From positions 1 through 64,000 of the forward strand of contig JAHHHN010000020.1 of assembly GCA_019359325.1 (NCBI GenBank): 64,000 bases of DNA, given 5' to 3'. The stretch comes from Mojavia pulchra JT2-VF2 (GTDB taxonomy: Bacteria; Cyanobacteriota; Cyanobacteriia; Cyanobacteriales; Nostocaceae). Under the pieces are notes generated by a model. The model was not told the DNA's origin and did not search any database. It worked only from the letters and a program-made list of their open reading frames with translations. The first letter of the stretch is position 1, and each line of letters starts with the position of its first letter. This document shows positions 1 to 10,097 of the stretch, one piece after another. The translations under genes were made by a program, and so were the position numbers.

Positions 1-204
1 TTTCAAGGTTCGGTGTCCTGACCGCGTCGCTTCTTTTCGCTCCGCTCTCAGGCACTTATTCAATATAACGAACCTACTTAAGACTGTCAACTCTTTTGAC
101 CAAATTTTTTCAAGTTTTTTTTGAAGCCGGCTAAAACTGCTCACAGTGCAGGGTTGTAGGCAAGAATGGTGTATGGCACTGTGTTGACTAAGGAAGGGTA
201 GAGC
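1..204. other. glyQ upstream region
   Basis: No gene is recognised before glyQ. The stretch is T-rich around 90-122. A purine-rich Shine-Dalgarno-like stretch (aaggaaggg) sits at about 190-198, a few bases before the GTG start of glyQ. No confident promoter can be assigned. Confidence 0.4.
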
Positions 205-1110
205 GTGAATTTTCAGTCGGTAATAGCTATATTGCATCAGTTCTGGGGCGAGTCTCTTTCACAGAGACCTGGCGGTCAACGCGGTTGTCTAATTGCCCAA
301 CCTTATGACATTGAGAAAGGAGCAGGCACCAAGAACCCCCATACTTTTTTAAGAGCACTAGGGCCAGAACCTTGGGCTGTTGCGTATGTTGAACCGTGCC
401 GCCGCCCTACAGACGGACGCTACGGCGAAAACCCTAATCGCTTTCAATACTATTACCAGTATCAAGTTCTGATTAAACCTTCGCCTGATAACATCCAAGA
501 AATTTATCTCGATTCATTGAGGGCGTTAGGTATTCGTCCTGAAGACCACGATATTCGCTTCGTAGAGGATAACTGGGAAGATGCGACGGTGGGAGCTTGG
601 GGTACTGGTTGGGAAGTCTGGTTAGATGGGATGGAAATTACCCAATTTACTTACTTTCAACAGTGTGGGGGGATTGACTGTCGTCCTGTATCGATTGAGA
701 TTACCTATGGGCTGGAACGATTAGCGATGTATCTCCAGCAAGTGGAAGCAATTACTAAGATCCAGTGGACAGACGATATTACTTATGGTGATGTGTTCCT
801 CCAGGCAGAAATTGAACAGTGTACTTACAATTTTGAAGCGTCAAATCCAGAAATGTTGCTGACACTGTTTAATTTGTATGAGCAGGAAGCTACACAATTG
901 ACAGAGCGAAGATTGGTTTTACCCAGCCTAGACTATGTAATTAAGTGTTCGCATACTTTCAATTTGTTGGATGCGCGAGGCGTAATTTCAGTTACAGAAC
1001 GGACTCGCTACATTGCCAGAATCCGGCATTTGGCAAGAAAAGTGGCTAATTTATATGTTGAGCAAAGGGAGAAGTTAGGTTTCCCATTGCTCAAGAATGC
1101 CGTAAGTTGA
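205..1110 (+). CDS. glyQ: Glycyl-tRNA synthetase alpha subunit
   Basis: This is the catalytic alpha chain of the bacterial alpha2beta2 glycyl-tRNA synthetase, which charges tRNA-Gly with glycine in the cytoplasm. The 301-residue length matches the usual size of about 300. The start [16 protein letters not shown] and the central stretch [16 protein letters not shown] near residue 135 are hallmarks of this class II synthetase chain. The start codon is GTG with a good purine-rich ribosome binding site just upstream. The beta chain (glyS) is not in this window, so the two subunits are unlinked here as far as can be seen. No odd residues or truncation are visible. Confidence 0.97.
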   Translation: MNFQSVIAILHQFWGESLSQRPGGQRGCLIAQPYDIEKGAGTKNPHTFLRALGPEPWAVAYVEPCRRPTDGRYGENPNRFQYYYQYQVLIKPSPDNIQEIYLDSLRALGIRPEDHDIRFVEDNWEDATVGAWGTGWEVWLDGMEITQFTYFQQCGGIDCRPVSIEITYGLERLAMYLQQVEAITKIQWTDDITYGDVFLQAEIEQCTYNFEASNPEMLLTLFNLYEQEATQLTERRLVLPSLDYVIKCSHTFNLLDARGVISVTERTRYIARIRHLARKVANLYVEQREKLGFPLLKNAVS

Positions 1111-1225
1111 ACAGTAGGGACTGGCACTAAGGATAAATATGACTTGACTAGATCCCGCTAACATCCCTAAAAAAGGGAGTTACGTATTATGTCCTACGGC
1201 AAATAGTGATGGTGTGTGAGAAATA

Positions 1226-1698
1226 GTGAATTGGAGCGAGTTATTAGAACCAATCGCTGCTTGGTTTCGTTCTTTTGGACTTCCCTATCCAGTTGTCCAT
1301 TGGGGACATCCGTTGATAATGGCGATTGTTGTATTTGTGATGGCTAGCTTTGTGGGGCTGGTTGGCGGGGAAGACTGGTTGAGGATAAAGATGCTGCAAT
1401 TAAAAGTCGGAGTGACCATCGTAAATTAGCACCGTGGCTATTTCTGTTCATGGCAGCTGGTTATACAGGAGGGGTTTTGTCCTTAGTGATGCAGCATCAA
1501 CCAGTTCTAGAAAGCCCCCATTTTTTTACAGGATCTATTGTGCTGTTACTTTTACTGATTAATGGTGCAATTTCCCTAAGTGGGTTTGCTGGGAACAAAG
1601 CGATATTACGTGCTGTTCATGCTTATGTAGGCAATACAGCACTTTGTATTTTGTTTTTCCATGCTGTGCTAGGGTGCAAGTTGGGCACATCTTTTTGA
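1226..1698 (+). pseudogene. DUF4079-type membrane protein, frameshifted
   Basis: Two reading frames together give one cyanobacterial DUF4079-like membrane protein of about 155 residues. The first frame (1226-1429, GTG start) carries the N-terminus with the family-like HWGHPL segment and a first membrane span, up to residues FVGL. The second frame resumes around 1357 with GWRGRLVEDKDAAIKSR, runs through RKLAPWLFLFMAAGYTGG and ends at 1698 with three further hydrophobic segments. The break is near 1350-1360, where GGGGCTGGTTGG is consistent with loss of one copy of a duplicated GGCT (4 bases) or with a single-base deletion. It may be a recent pseudogene or a sequencing error. The function of the family is unknown. 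It follows glyQ in the same direction. Confidence 0.7.
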
Positions 1699-1797
1699 TA
1701 CAGGTATTGCAAAAGTTGCTTAACCCCTTCAGACTGGAGGTTACTAACTTTATTAATAAAGCCTGTGCCATTCCAACTAGTGGCCGGCTCTATAAAC

Positions 1798-1822
1798 AAA
1801 GCCCGCAGATGCGGGCTTCATT
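1798..1822 (+). terminator. Hairpin terminator after the DUF4079 gene
   Basis: A perfect 8-bp stem AAGCCCGC / GCGGGCTT with the 4-base loop AGAT lies at 1799-1818 and is followed by a T/A-rich tail. It separates the upstream glyQ-DUF4079 pair from comEC. Confidence 0.65.
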
Positions 1823-1856
1823 ATTATAGTCAGCAAATTCTTTTATACGAAGTTTC

Positions 1857-4214
1857 ATGATTCAGGCTAGTAGTGTAATTATCTGTCTTGGCTACATTCT
1901 AGGATTAGTATTTACAGCAGTTACCTGGGGTGGTGCGTGGGTTTTAGCCTTGGGGATAGTAGGAGCAGTTTTGTCTAGAAGACGTTATTCCAATCCACGG
2001 CAAGTTTCTCAAAAACCAGAAAGTGCTGAAACGAAGACTAAGCCAATATATAGTTTTTGGCAAATTACTCCTCATCCCAGAGTATGGCTAGCTGCTGGTG
2101 TCGTGGGACTACTGGCTACTTTTTATTTTCAATTGCGAGTGCCAGAACCAGGAGCAAAAGACATTAGTAGATTTGTCCCGTCTGTAAATAGTAGTAATCA
2201 AGAACAACTTGTGATTGTTCGTGGTGAAGTGGAAACTAAACCCCGCTTGACGCGCAGCCAGCGAGGACAATTTTGGTTGGAAGCGACTCAACTAGGTGAG
2301 GTCAAGAAGGACAATGGTCCAGCAGGTTTCACTAAAGGAGTAACAGGTAAGTTGTATGTGACAGTACCTGTACTTCAGGCTACTGGCTTATATCCAGGCC
2401 AACAAATTGATGTAACCGGGGTTTTATACAAACCAAAAGCGGCTTCTAATCCTGGTGCTTTCGATTTTCAGAAGTTTCTTAAACAAGAGGCAACATTTGC
2501 TGGTTTGATTGGCAGACAGGTAAATCTTCTGGATGAAGAACGTAAATGGGGATGGTGGCAAGTTCGGGAACGAATTGTGCGATCGCAAGTTCGTTGGTTA
2601 GGTGTCCCCGAAGGCCCACTTGTCAGTGCAATGGTTTTAGGAAGCAAAGCTGTTGATTTACCTTACGATATCCGCGATTTGTTTGTGCAGGCTGGATTGG
2701 CTCATGCTTTAGCGGCTTCTGGGTTTCAGACTTCGTTGATTTTAAGTGTGATCCTACAGCTAACAAGGCGTGCAAAAAAGGGGACTCAATTTATTCTTGG
2801 CTTGTTAGGTTTAATTGTTTTCCTGAGTTTAACGGGTTTTCAACCTGCGGTGCTGAGAGCCGTAATTATGGGTTTTGCCGCATTAGTCGGACTGGCTTTA
2901 AAAAGGAAGGTAAAACAGTTAGGCTCACTGTTGCTGGCGGCGACTTTAATATTGTTGTTTAATCCTCTATGGATTTGGGACTTAGGTTTTCAACTAAGTT
3001 TTTTAGCAACGCTGGGATTAATTGTGACAGTACCACCAGTAATTCAACGCTTGGGTTGGTTACCACCTGCGATCGCTTCTTTGATTGCTGTTCCCCTGGC
3101 TGCTACGATTTGGACTCTACCTCTACAACTGTTCGTCTTTGGAGTTGTGCCATCTTATAGCTTAATTCTTAATATTATTAGCACTCCATTTATTTCTGTA
3201 ATTAGTATAGGTGGAATTATCAGTGCGATCGCAGCATTAATTTGGCCTGAGGCGGGAAGCTTTTTAGCTGGAATTCTGCATTACCCCACTGATTGGCTAA
3301 TTAAGCTAGTAGAATTTTTTAGCCATTTACCAGGAAACTCTGTTGCTGTTGGCAGCATATCTACTTGGCAGATGCTGGCAATTTATGCACTAATTGTATT
3401 AGTTTTACTGGTGCGTTGGTGGCAGCAACGCTGGTGGTTTGCTAGTGTAATTGCAATAGGTTTGGTAATTGTCCCTGTTTGGCATTCTGCTAGTAGCTTA
3501 TTTAGGGTAACGGTATTGGCTGCAAACGCAGAACCTGTTGTGGTGATTCAAGATCGAGGAACTGTTACCTTGATTAATAGTGGAGACGAAAGTACAGGAC
3601 GCTTCACAATATTACCGTTTTTGCAACAACAAGGTGTAAATCAAATCGATTGGGCGATCGCAAGTGAGTTTCCTGATAATGACAGCAATGGTTGGCTGGA
3701 AGTGATCCAACGTTTACCAATCAAAAATTTTTATGGATATCCACCAAAGCAAGAAAATATTATTGGAACTCAGCTAATTCAACAGGAAATACAAAAGTCT
3801 CAAGGAATCTATCAACCTTTGGCATTGGGTCAAGTCATAACTGCTGGTTCTGTAGTTGCTCAATTAATTAACGACCAACTACCGATTTTACAATTACAAA
3901 TTCAAGGTGTGAATTGGCTATTAGTAGGTAATCTCAAGTCTAAGGAGATAGAACAGCTAGTTAAAGCTGGGAATTTACCTCGTCCACAAGTGCTATGGTG
4001 TCCCCCTGAATCCTTAAAAGCTTTAGTGTTAGCGCTACAACCACAAGTGGCGATCGCTTCCTCTACCGAGATTGAGCCAAAAGTTTTAGCTGAACTCAGC
4101 AAAAGCCAGACGAAACTTTTCTTTACGGCGCGAGATGGAGCTATCCAATGGACACCTAACGGAGAATTTGAAACTTTTGTCCAGGCTACAGAAAGCAAGT
4201 CTTCTGTGCTATAA
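1857..4214 (+). CDS. comEC: ComEC/Rec2 DNA-uptake channel protein
   Basis: This is a polytopic inner-membrane protein of the ComEC/Rec2 family, the proposed channel for single-stranded DNA during natural transformation. Its 785 residues are normal for cyanobacteria. Order of parts: N-terminal membrane segments and a DUF4131-like soluble region (about 1-230), the competence domain with many membrane helices (about 240-560) including the motif GLAHALAASGFQ near residue 280, and a C-terminal metallo-beta-lactamase-like domain (about 570-770). The C-terminal domain lacks a clear HxHxDH metal site; the equivalent place reads WAIASEFPDND, so this domain is probably degenerate. ATG start with only a weak ribosome binding site. 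No other competence genes are nearby. Confidence 0.93.
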   Translation: MIQASSVIICLGYILGLVFTAVTWGGAWVLALGIVGAVLSRRRYSNPRQVSQKPESAETKTKPIYSFWQITPHPRVWLAAGVVGLLATFYFQLRVPEPGAKDISRFVPSVNSSNQEQLVIVRGEVETKPRLTRSQRGQFWLEATQLGEVKKDNGPAGFTKGVTGKLYVTVPVLQATGLYPGQQIDVTGVLYKPKAASNPGAFDFQKFLKQEATFAGLIGRQVNLLDEERKWGWWQVRERIVRSQVRWLGVPEGPLVSAMVLGSKAVDLPYDIRDLFVQAGLAHALAASGFQTSLILSVILQLTRRAKKGTQFILGLLGLIVFLSLTGFQPAVLRAVIMGFAALVGLALKRKVKQLGSLLLAATLILLFNPLWIWDLGFQLSFLATLGLIVTVPPVIQRLGWLPPAIASLIAVPLAATIWTLPLQLFVFGVVPSYSLILNIISTPFISVISIGGIISAIAALIWPEAGSFLAGILHYPTDWLIKLVEFFSHLPGNSVAVGSISTWQMLAIYALIVLVLLVRWWQQRWWFASVIAIGLVIVPVWHSASSLFRVTVLAANAEPVVVIQDRGTVTLINSGDESTGRFTILPFLQQQGVNQIDWAIASEFPDNDSNGWLEVIQRLPIKNFYGYPPKQENIIGTQLIQQEIQKSQGIYQPLALGQVITAGSVVAQLINDQLPILQLQIQGVNWLLVGNLKSKEIEQLVKAGNLPRPQVLWCPPESLKALVLALQPQVAIASSTEIEPKVLAELSKSQTKLFFTARDGAIQWTPNGEFETFVQATESKSSVL

Positions 4215-4499
4215 ATGGCGTTGCTGTTAATTGCAAGTTTTATTAGAGACTTCCAAATAAAAAAATATCCCATCGCGTTTAGGGTAAAGGAGCAGGGAGC
4301 AAGTGAATCCTACGGGTACGCAGAGGGAGGAACAGTCGTGTTGAGTCCAGAAATTTGAATAATTTATTTTTTGGAGTTCCCTTAAGGTGAACGCTCTATG
4401 TCTTGTAATGCTATAATTGCCTGGGATATGAAATGGCATTTCCTAAAATTCACAGTATTTGGACACAAAATAGATAGTCCAATCTGTGAATGCATAGCT
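4215..4499 (+). other. comEC to tRNA-Ser spacer with hairpin leader
   Basis: No gene is seen. A TATAAT hexamer occurs at 4412-4417 without an obvious -35 box. An interrupted inverted repeat at 4448-4491 (ATTCACAG...TGGAC / GTCCA...CTGTGAAT) forms a hairpin that ends 8 bases before the tRNA gene. Confidence 0.4.
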
Positions 4500-4584
4500 G
4501 GAGAGGTGTCCGAGTGGTTGATGGTGACGCACTCGAAATGCGTTTTGGGGAAACTCAACGGGGGTTCGAATCCCCCCCTCTCCG
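4500..4584 (+). tRNA. trnS: tRNA-Ser (anticodon CGA)
   Basis: The 85-nt gene folds as a class II tRNA. The acceptor stem is GGAGAGG / CCTCTCC with discriminator G. The anticodon stem ACGCA / TGCGT has loop CTCGAAA (anticodon CGA, reading UCG serine codons), followed by a long variable arm and a T arm with GGTTCGAATCC. The 3' CCA is not encoded. Confidence 0.96.
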
Positions 4585-4917
4585 TTTTAAGGAGTTTGAG
4601 ATTTGACATTGCTGAATAGGTTAAGAGTTGGTTCAGAATTCCTACAGGCCAACTACTGAACAAGAGGCTACAAACGCATGGTTAAAATCAATGGAGACAA
4701 TTACTATTTAATTTATAAATAATAAATTTTGGGAACTTATGGAAAGGGGAACTGAAATTTTATCGGCTATAGTTAAATCAAACTTTTTACTAAGCCTATC
4801 TAAAGTAAAATCATTGTATTGCATTTGAGCTAATTCTGTACATTATTCAGATAAATTGTGCCAACTATTAGCTACACAATATGCTAATAATTGGCACAAT
4901 TTATCTCTGAAGATTGT
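4585..4917. repeat. Spacer with 24-bp inverted repeat after sufS
   Basis: No gene is seen between tRNA-Ser and the end of sufS. Arms at 4849-4872 and 4883-4906 are complementary over 24 bp with one mismatch (core AAATTGTGCCAA / TTGGCACAATTT) and a 10-nt loop. The hairpin starts 11 bases beyond the sufS stop codon, so it probably ends or stabilises the suf transcript. It lacks a T-tract on the minus strand, so it is not a textbook intrinsic terminator. Confidence 0.6.
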
Positions 4918-6186
4918 CTAATTTTCACCAAATATCCCAGCAAAAAAGTCAAGAGTATCCTTCAATGCTTTGATAAAAATATCGATTTCCTCTTTGGTAT
5001 TGTAGAATGATAGGCTTGCCCGTGCGGTTGCTGGCAGATTTAAGTAGCGGTGTAATGGATGAGTGCAATGATGTCCTGATCGGATGGCAACACCTTCTTG
5101 ATCTAATAATGTAGATAAGTCGTTGGCATGGACATCTGCTGCTGTAAATGCTGCTAAAGCAGCTCTACCTCTACCTTTAGCATCCGGCTTGGGGCCATAG
5201 ATTTGAATTTGCGGAATTTGCTCTAATTGTTGAAACAAATAAGCTGTTAATTCTGCTTCATAGGCATAGATTTTATCCATGCCAATATTTGTAAGATAAT
5301 CTACTGCTGCACCAAGAGCGATCGCCTCGCCAATTGCAGGTGTACCCGCTTCAAATTTATGGGGTAGTTCTGCATAAGTAGAATGATCTAAAAATACCTC
5401 AGCAATCATCTCACCACCACCAAAAAATGGTGGCATTGATTCTAATATTCCTAACTTGCCATACAAAAAGCCTATCCCAGTTGGGGCACACATTTTATGA
5501 CCGGAGGCTACTAACCAATCGCAGTCTATTTGTTGCACATCAATAGGCATATGAGGGACGCTTTGGCAAGCATCAACTAAGAATTTCGCACCGTATCTGT
5601 GAGCGATCGCCGCAATTTCTTCTACTGGGTTAATACAACCCAAAGTGTTAGAAACATGAACTAATGACACTAATTTAGTTTTATCAGAAATTAGTGTTTT
5701 AAACTGTTCTAAATCAAATGTTTGTTCTGGTGTCAGTTCAACGAATTTGAGGACTGCACCCGTCTTTTGTGCCACAAATTGCCAAGGAACTATATTACTG
5801 TGGTGTTCCATTACCGACAGGATAATCTCATCTCCCGCCTGTAAATTGTTCATTCCCCAGCTATAAGCTACCAAGTTTATCGCCTCACTCGCGTTGCGGG
5901 TGTAGATGATTTCTTGGCGTGATGCAGCATTAATGAATTTTGCTACTTTATCTCGCGCGCCTTCATAAGCATCGGTAGCTCTAGCACTGAGAATATGAGC
6001 GCCCCGATGCACGTTGGCATTATACTGCTCGTAATAATCTCGCAAGGCATTAAGCACCAGCAGAGGTTTTTGGGAAGTAGCAGCATTATCGAGGTAAACT
6101 AAGGGTTTACCGTTGACTTCCTGACGTAAAATCGGGAAATCAGAGCGGACTTGATCGGCAAGGGTTTTGGTAGAAGTAAAAGTCAT
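4918..6186 (-). CDS. sufS: SufS group II cysteine desulfurase
   Basis: SufS is a PLP enzyme that removes sulfur from L-cysteine, giving alanine and a persulfide for Fe-S cluster assembly on SufBCD. The 422 residues match SufS. The PLP lysine lies in [11 protein letters not shown] near residue 231. The catalytic cysteine lies in [14 protein letters not shown] near residue 374, the arrangement of SufS rather than IscS. It is the last gene of sufBCDS, 20 bases after sufD. No SufE is visible here. Regulation is inferred to be by SufR through the sufB upstream region. Confidence 0.96.
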   Translation of the reverse strand: MTFTSTKTLADQVRSDFPILRQEVNGKPLVYLDNAATSQKPLLVLNALRDYYEQYNANVHRGAHILSARATDAYEGARDKVAKFINAASRQEIIYTRNASEAINLVAYSWGMNNLQAGDEIILSVMEHHSNIVPWQFVAQKTGAVLKFVELTPEQTFDLEQFKTLISDKTKLVSLVHVSNTLGCINPVEEIAAIAHRYGAKFLVDACQSVPHMPIDVQQIDCDWLVASGHKMCAPTGIGFLYGKLGILESMPPFFGGGEMIAEVFLDHSTYAELPHKFEAGTPAIGEAIALGAAVDYLTNIGMDKIYAYEAELTAYLFQQLEQIPQIQIYGPKPDAKGRGRAALAAFTAADVHANDLSTLLDQEGVAIRSGHHCTHPLHRYLNLPATARASLSFYNTKEEIDIFIKALKDTLDFFAGIFGEN

Positions 6187-6206
6187 TGGTAATTATTTAT
6201 TAGTCA

Positions 6207-7628
6207 TTAGTCATTAGTCGTCTTGAGACTATTGACTGTGTTTAAAAGGATTTCTCGCAGGGAAGCAACTGGTATTTTATTGATGATTTCAGCAGCAAAA
6301 GCATTAATCAACAAATTACGAGCGGCGTTTTCATCAATTCCCCGACTTTGCAGATAAAATATTTCATCATCCTCCAACTGGCTAACAGTAGCACCGTGAG
6401 CGCACTTAACGTTATCTGCGGTAATTTCCAATTGGGGTTTGGTATCAACTCTCGCTTTGGATGATAAAAGCAAATTCCGATTTAATTGGGCTGCATCTGT
6501 TAGCTGTGCAGGTTTAGGAACAAAAACTTTGCCATTAAACACTGCATGGGCGCGATCGCCTACGATACACTTATGCAATTGCTCACTTTTACTATATGGA
6601 TGATTCAATGCGATCGCACTGTGAGTATCAGCTAACTGGTTGCCATAAATTATTGTCAAACCATTGAGTATCGTTTCGGTTTGCTCACCAGTTTGCAAAA
6701 TCTCTAAATTATGCCGTGACAGCTTTCCGCCAAAGGTAACCGCATTACAGGTATATCGACTATCACGAGCTTGAGCGATCGCAGTTTTCCCAATATGAAA
6801 AGCCTCTAAACCTTCCCGCTCAATTCTAGTGTGATTCACCTGGGCATTTTCACCAACCCAGATTTCCGTAACTGCATTAGTAAAGTAAACCGCCTCTTTC
6901 TCTGTGTTCTCTGCGCCCACCGAAGTTTGCTCAACAGAGGGAACCCCCGCACGCAACTTCTCTCTGCGGTTCGTATACTCCTCTACCAAAGTTACTTGCG
7001 AACCACTTTCCGCTACCACCAAACAACGAGGCTGCGAAATAATTGATGTCTCACCAGCAACCGCAACAAATAGCAGATGAATTGGTGTTTCAACCACTAC
7101 ATTTTTTGCTATCCATACCACTGCTACATCAGATATTCCAGCAGTATTGAGAGCGGTAAAAACTTCCTGCGCTCCCTCAGCTTGGGCTAAATACTGCTGT
7201 ATCTGCTCTTGCTCAGATATAGATAACCCTGTCAAATTGCTTACCACAACACCAGGTGGCAAATCTGCAATTGAGGATAAATCCGGCGCATATACACCGT
7301 TAACAAACACCAAACGACTTTTAGCAGCTTCTGGCAGAGTCAGCGAAGAGATCTCAGTAGAGATTAATTGCCTTTCTACCTGAAATTGCACTTTTCGCAA
7401 TGCCGACAAATCTGTAAAGCGCCATTCTTCCTCACGAGTTGTGGGGATAGTAGAGTGACGTACCCAATTAACAGCACTTTGGCGTAATTCCTGTAGCCAT
7501 CCCTCTGCTGTTGATGCAGTGATCTGATTTAATAGCTCAGTTAGATAAGCATCTCTATCAAGCAGAGTAGATGTCAAATTGACGGCATCTGAGTTAGGAA
7601 TTGGACTGGGAGAAACTTGAATAGTCAT
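6207..7628 (-). CDS. sufD: SufD, Fe-S cluster assembly scaffold subunit
   Basis: SufD pairs with SufB and the ATPase SufC in the SufBC2D complex that builds Fe-S clusters in the cytosol. The 473-residue protein has the beta-helix core of the SufB/SufD family (about 150-420) and the C-terminal segment SRGIDENAARNLLINAFAAE typical of the family. Its ATG overlaps the sufC stop codon by one base (TAATG), suggesting translational coupling. Odd point: the last codons and the spacer to sufS are made of the heptamer ACTAATG repeated, so the final residues KTTND are probably repeat-derived rather than conserved. Confidence 0.95.
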   Translation of the reverse strand: MTIQVSPSPIPNSDAVNLTSTLLDRDAYLTELLNQITASTAEGWLQELRQSAVNWVRHSTIPTTREEEWRFTDLSALRKVQFQVERQLISTEISSLTLPEAAKSRLVFVNGVYAPDLSSIADLPPGVVVSNLTGLSISEQEQIQQYLAQAEGAQEVFTALNTAGISDVAVVWIAKNVVVETPIHLLFVAVAGETSIISQPRCLVVAESGSQVTLVEEYTNRREKLRAGVPSVEQTSVGAENTEKEAVYFTNAVTEIWVGENAQVNHTRIEREGLEAFHIGKTAIAQARDSRYTCNAVTFGGKLSRHNLEILQTGEQTETILNGLTIIYGNQLADTHSAIALNHPYSKSEQLHKCIVGDRAHAVFNGKVFVPKPAQLTDAAQLNRNLLLSSKARVDTKPQLEITADNVKCAHGATVSQLEDDEIFYLQSRGIDENAARNLLINAFAAEIINKIPVASLREILLNTVNSLKTTND

Positions 7629-8416
7629 TACACACCCACCTCAACTGCTGCCTCTTCCAGTACCCATTCATAACCGCGAGACTCCAATTTTAGTGCTAGT
7701 TCCTTACCACCACTGGTGAGAATTCGCCCGTGCGCCATCACATGCACATAGTCTGGCTCAATATAGTTGAGTAACCGCTGGTAGTGGGTAATCATAATCG
7801 TGGCATTTTCTGGATTTGCCAGTTGGTTAACCCCGTTCGCTACAATTTTCAGCGCATCAATATCTAACCCAGAATCTGTTTCATCCAGAATTGCTAACTT
7901 CGGTTCTAGCAGCGCCATTTGCAGAATTTCATTGCGCTTTTTCTCACCACCAGAAAACCCTTCGTTCAAACTCCGACTGAGAAAAGCAGGATTCATCTTC
8001 ACAACTTCCAGCTTTTCTTCGATCAGATCATCAAAATCAAAAGTATCTATTTCTTCTAAACCCTGTGCTTTGCGGCGAGAATTGTATGCCACCCGCAAGA
8101 AATCTAAATTGCTGACACCGGGAATTTCTAGAGGATACTGAAATGCTAAAAATACACCTGCTCTTGCTCGTTCCTCTGGTTCCAACTCCAGCAGATTTTG
8201 TCCTTGGAAAATTACCTCGCCACCAGTCACCTCGTATGCTGGATGTCCTGCTAACACCTTAGAAAAGGTACTCTTACCAGAACCATTCGGCCCCATAATC
8301 GCATGAATTTCACCAGAACGGACTTCCAGATTCACACCCTTGAGAATCGGTGTTCCATTAACTGTAGCCGTCAGATCCTTGACTGACAGCACAACTTCAC
8401 TATTTTGAATAATCAT
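7628..8416 (-). CDS. sufC: SufC, Fe-S assembly ATPase
   Basis: SufC is the ABC-type ATPase of the SufBC2D complex. Walker A is GPNGSGKST. The ABC signature region reads [18 protein letters not shown] and Walker B is [15 protein letters not shown] place the start at the ATG at 8416 (262 residues, [15 protein letters not shown]), which is preceded by GGGAGAG. The open frame extends 18 codons further upstream without a matching ribosome site or conserved residues. The gene lies between sufB and sufD in one operon. There are no membrane segments, as expected for this soluble ATPase. Confidence 0.95.
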   Translation of the reverse strand: MIIQNSEVVLSVKDLTATVNGTPILKGVNLEVRSGEIHAIMGPNGSGKSTFSKVLAGHPAYEVTGGEVIFQGQNLLELEPEERARAGVFLAFQYPLEIPGVSNLDFLRVAYNSRRKAQGLEEIDTFDFDDLIEEKLEVVKMNPAFLSRSLNEGFSGGEKKRNEILQMALLEPKLAILDETDSGLDIDALKIVANGVNQLANPENATIMITHYQRLLNYIEPDYVHVMAHGRILTSGGKELALKLESRGYEWVLEEAAVEVGV

Positions 8417-8493
8417 GTTCTCTCTCCCTTCTCTTTTAGTTTGTAGTAGGCGATTTATCGCCTTTTCCACTACTAAAGTGCTAACTACAAGCG

Positions 8494-9933
8494 TTACCCA
8501 ACACTACCTTCCAACTTCAGGCTCAAAAGTTTATCAGCTTCGACTGCAAATTCCATCGGCAGCTGATTGAACACATCCTTGCAGAAGCCGCTAATCATCA
8601 TTGAAATTGCATCTTCTGCGGAAATGCCCCGTTGGGCGAAGTAAAACAACTGATCTTCCCCAATTTTGGAAGTGGAAGCTTCATGTTCTACCTTGGCACT
8701 GTTATTTTGTACCTGGATATAGGGGAAAGTGTTCGCATGAGCATTATCCCCAATCAGCATGGAGTCGCACTGAGAATAATTTCTTGCACCTTGGGCTTTC
8801 GGGTTAACTTTCACTAAACCCCGATAGCTGTTGCTCGAATTACCTGCGGAGATTCCTTTAGAAATAATTGTACTGCGGGTATTTTTACCAATATGAATCA
8901 TTTTAGTGCCGGTGTCGGCTTGCTGCATATTATTTGTCAGCGCGACTGAGTAAAATTCACCCACAGAGTTATCGCCCACCAATACGCAGCTAGGATATTT
9001 CCAAGTAATTGCTGAACCTGTTTCTACTTGAGTCCAGGAAATCTTGGAATTTACGCCCTGGCACAAACCGCGCTTGGTAACGAAGTTGTAAATACCACCT
9101 TTGCCGTTGGCATCTCCAGCATACCAGTTTTGCACGGTGGAGTATTTAATCTCAGCGTTGTCAAAGGCAACAAGTTCTACGACAGCAGCGTGTAGCTGGT
9201 TGCTATCGTACATCGGCGCGGTACAACCTTCTAAATAGGAAACGTAACTGCCTTCTTCAGCAACAATTAAAGTTCGCTCAAACTGTCCGGTATCGCCAGA
9301 GTTGATGCGGAAATAAGTAGACAGTTCCATTGGACATTTCACACCTTTAGGAATGTAGACGAAGGAACCATCACTAAATACAGCAGCATTCAGAGCGGCA
9401 AAATAATTATCTGCTACGGGAACGACGCTACCCAGATATTTTTTCACTAATTCTGGGTGTTCTTGCAAGGCTTCAGAAATTGAGCAGAAGATTACGCCGT
9501 CTTTAGCTAGCTTTTCTTTAAAAGTAGTGGCGACAGAAACGCTATCGAAAATTGCATCAACGGCGACATTTGCCAGTCGCTTTTGTTCCGACAGGGATAT
9601 ACCTAATTTCTCGAAGGTTTCGAGCAAGGTGGGATCTACTTCATCTAAACTTTCCAGCTTTTGTTTTTTTTGTTTCGGCGCTGAATAGTAGATGATATCC
9701 TGATAATTTATTGGCGGATATTTGACATTTGGCCAAGTTGGTTCTGTCATTTTCTGCCACTGGCGATACGCTCTGAGGCGAAACTCCAGCATGAATTCCG
9801 GCTCGTTCTTCTTCGCGGAGATCAAGCGGATAACGTCCTCGTTTAGTCCACGCGGAATAGTGTCGGCCTCAATATCGGTGATAAAGCCGTACTTGTAGGG
9901 TTGGTTGACTAAGGTTTTGACAGTGGCGCTCAT
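8494..9933 (-). CDS. sufB: SufB, Fe-S cluster assembly scaffold subunit
   Basis: SufB is the main scaffold of the SufBC2D Fe-S assembly complex. The 479 residues match family length. The C-terminal half holds the conserved beta-helix core with [18 protein letters not shown] and [17 protein letters not shown]. It is the first gene of the minus-strand sufBCDS operon and is divergent from sufR. The 243-bp gap to sufR carries two SufR-type operators, so transcription is probably repressed when Fe-S clusters are sufficient. Confidence 0.97.
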   Translation of the reverse strand: MSATVKTLVNQPYKYGFITDIEADTIPRGLNEDVIRLISAKKNEPEFMLEFRLRAYRQWQKMTEPTWPNVKYPPINYQDIIYYSAPKQKKQKLESLDEVDPTLLETFEKLGISLSEQKRLANVAVDAIFDSVSVATTFKEKLAKDGVIFCSISEALQEHPELVKKYLGSVVPVADNYFAALNAAVFSDGSFVYIPKGVKCPMELSTYFRINSGDTGQFERTLIVAEEGSYVSYLEGCTAPMYDSNQLHAAVVELVAFDNAEIKYSTVQNWYAGDANGKGGIYNFVTKRGLCQGVNSKISWTQVETGSAITWKYPSCVLVGDNSVGEFYSVALTNNMQQADTGTKMIHIGKNTRSTIISKGISAGNSSNSYRGLVKVNPKAQGARNYSQCDSMLIGDNAHANTFPYIQVQNNSAKVEHEASTSKIGEDQLFYFAQRGISAEDAISMMISGFCKDVFNQLPMEFAVEADKLLSLKLEGSVG

Positions 9934-10056
9934 CGGTAATAATCTCTCGTGTTCGTTGAAATCTCTCTTGAGGATGGGAGACGGGCTTGGTTTTAGCCGA
10001 TTTCCATATCTCGTTACAGAGTGGTTACACGCCTGTTAAAATAAGGATCGAGACTA

Positions 10057-10076
10057 AAACAACTACTATGTTGTTT
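10057..10076. promoter_or_regulatory. SufR operator site 1
   Basis: Palindrome AAACAAC-N6-GTTGTTT at 10057-10076 with core CAAC-N6-GTTG at 10060-10073. This matches the SufR recognition sequence known from cyanobacteria. It lies in the divergent sufB/sufR region, closer to sufB. Confidence 0.8.
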
Positions 10077-10097
10077 AACTTATCTTCATTTTACGCT

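Noticed and set aside
1559-1771. Minus-strand 70-residue frame over the DUF4079 region
   Set aside because: Antisense to a recognisable protein; no ribosome site or family features.
4412-4417. TATAAT as a firm tRNA-Ser promoter
   Set aside because: No -35 box at the right spacing, so it is noted in the spacer entry but not called.
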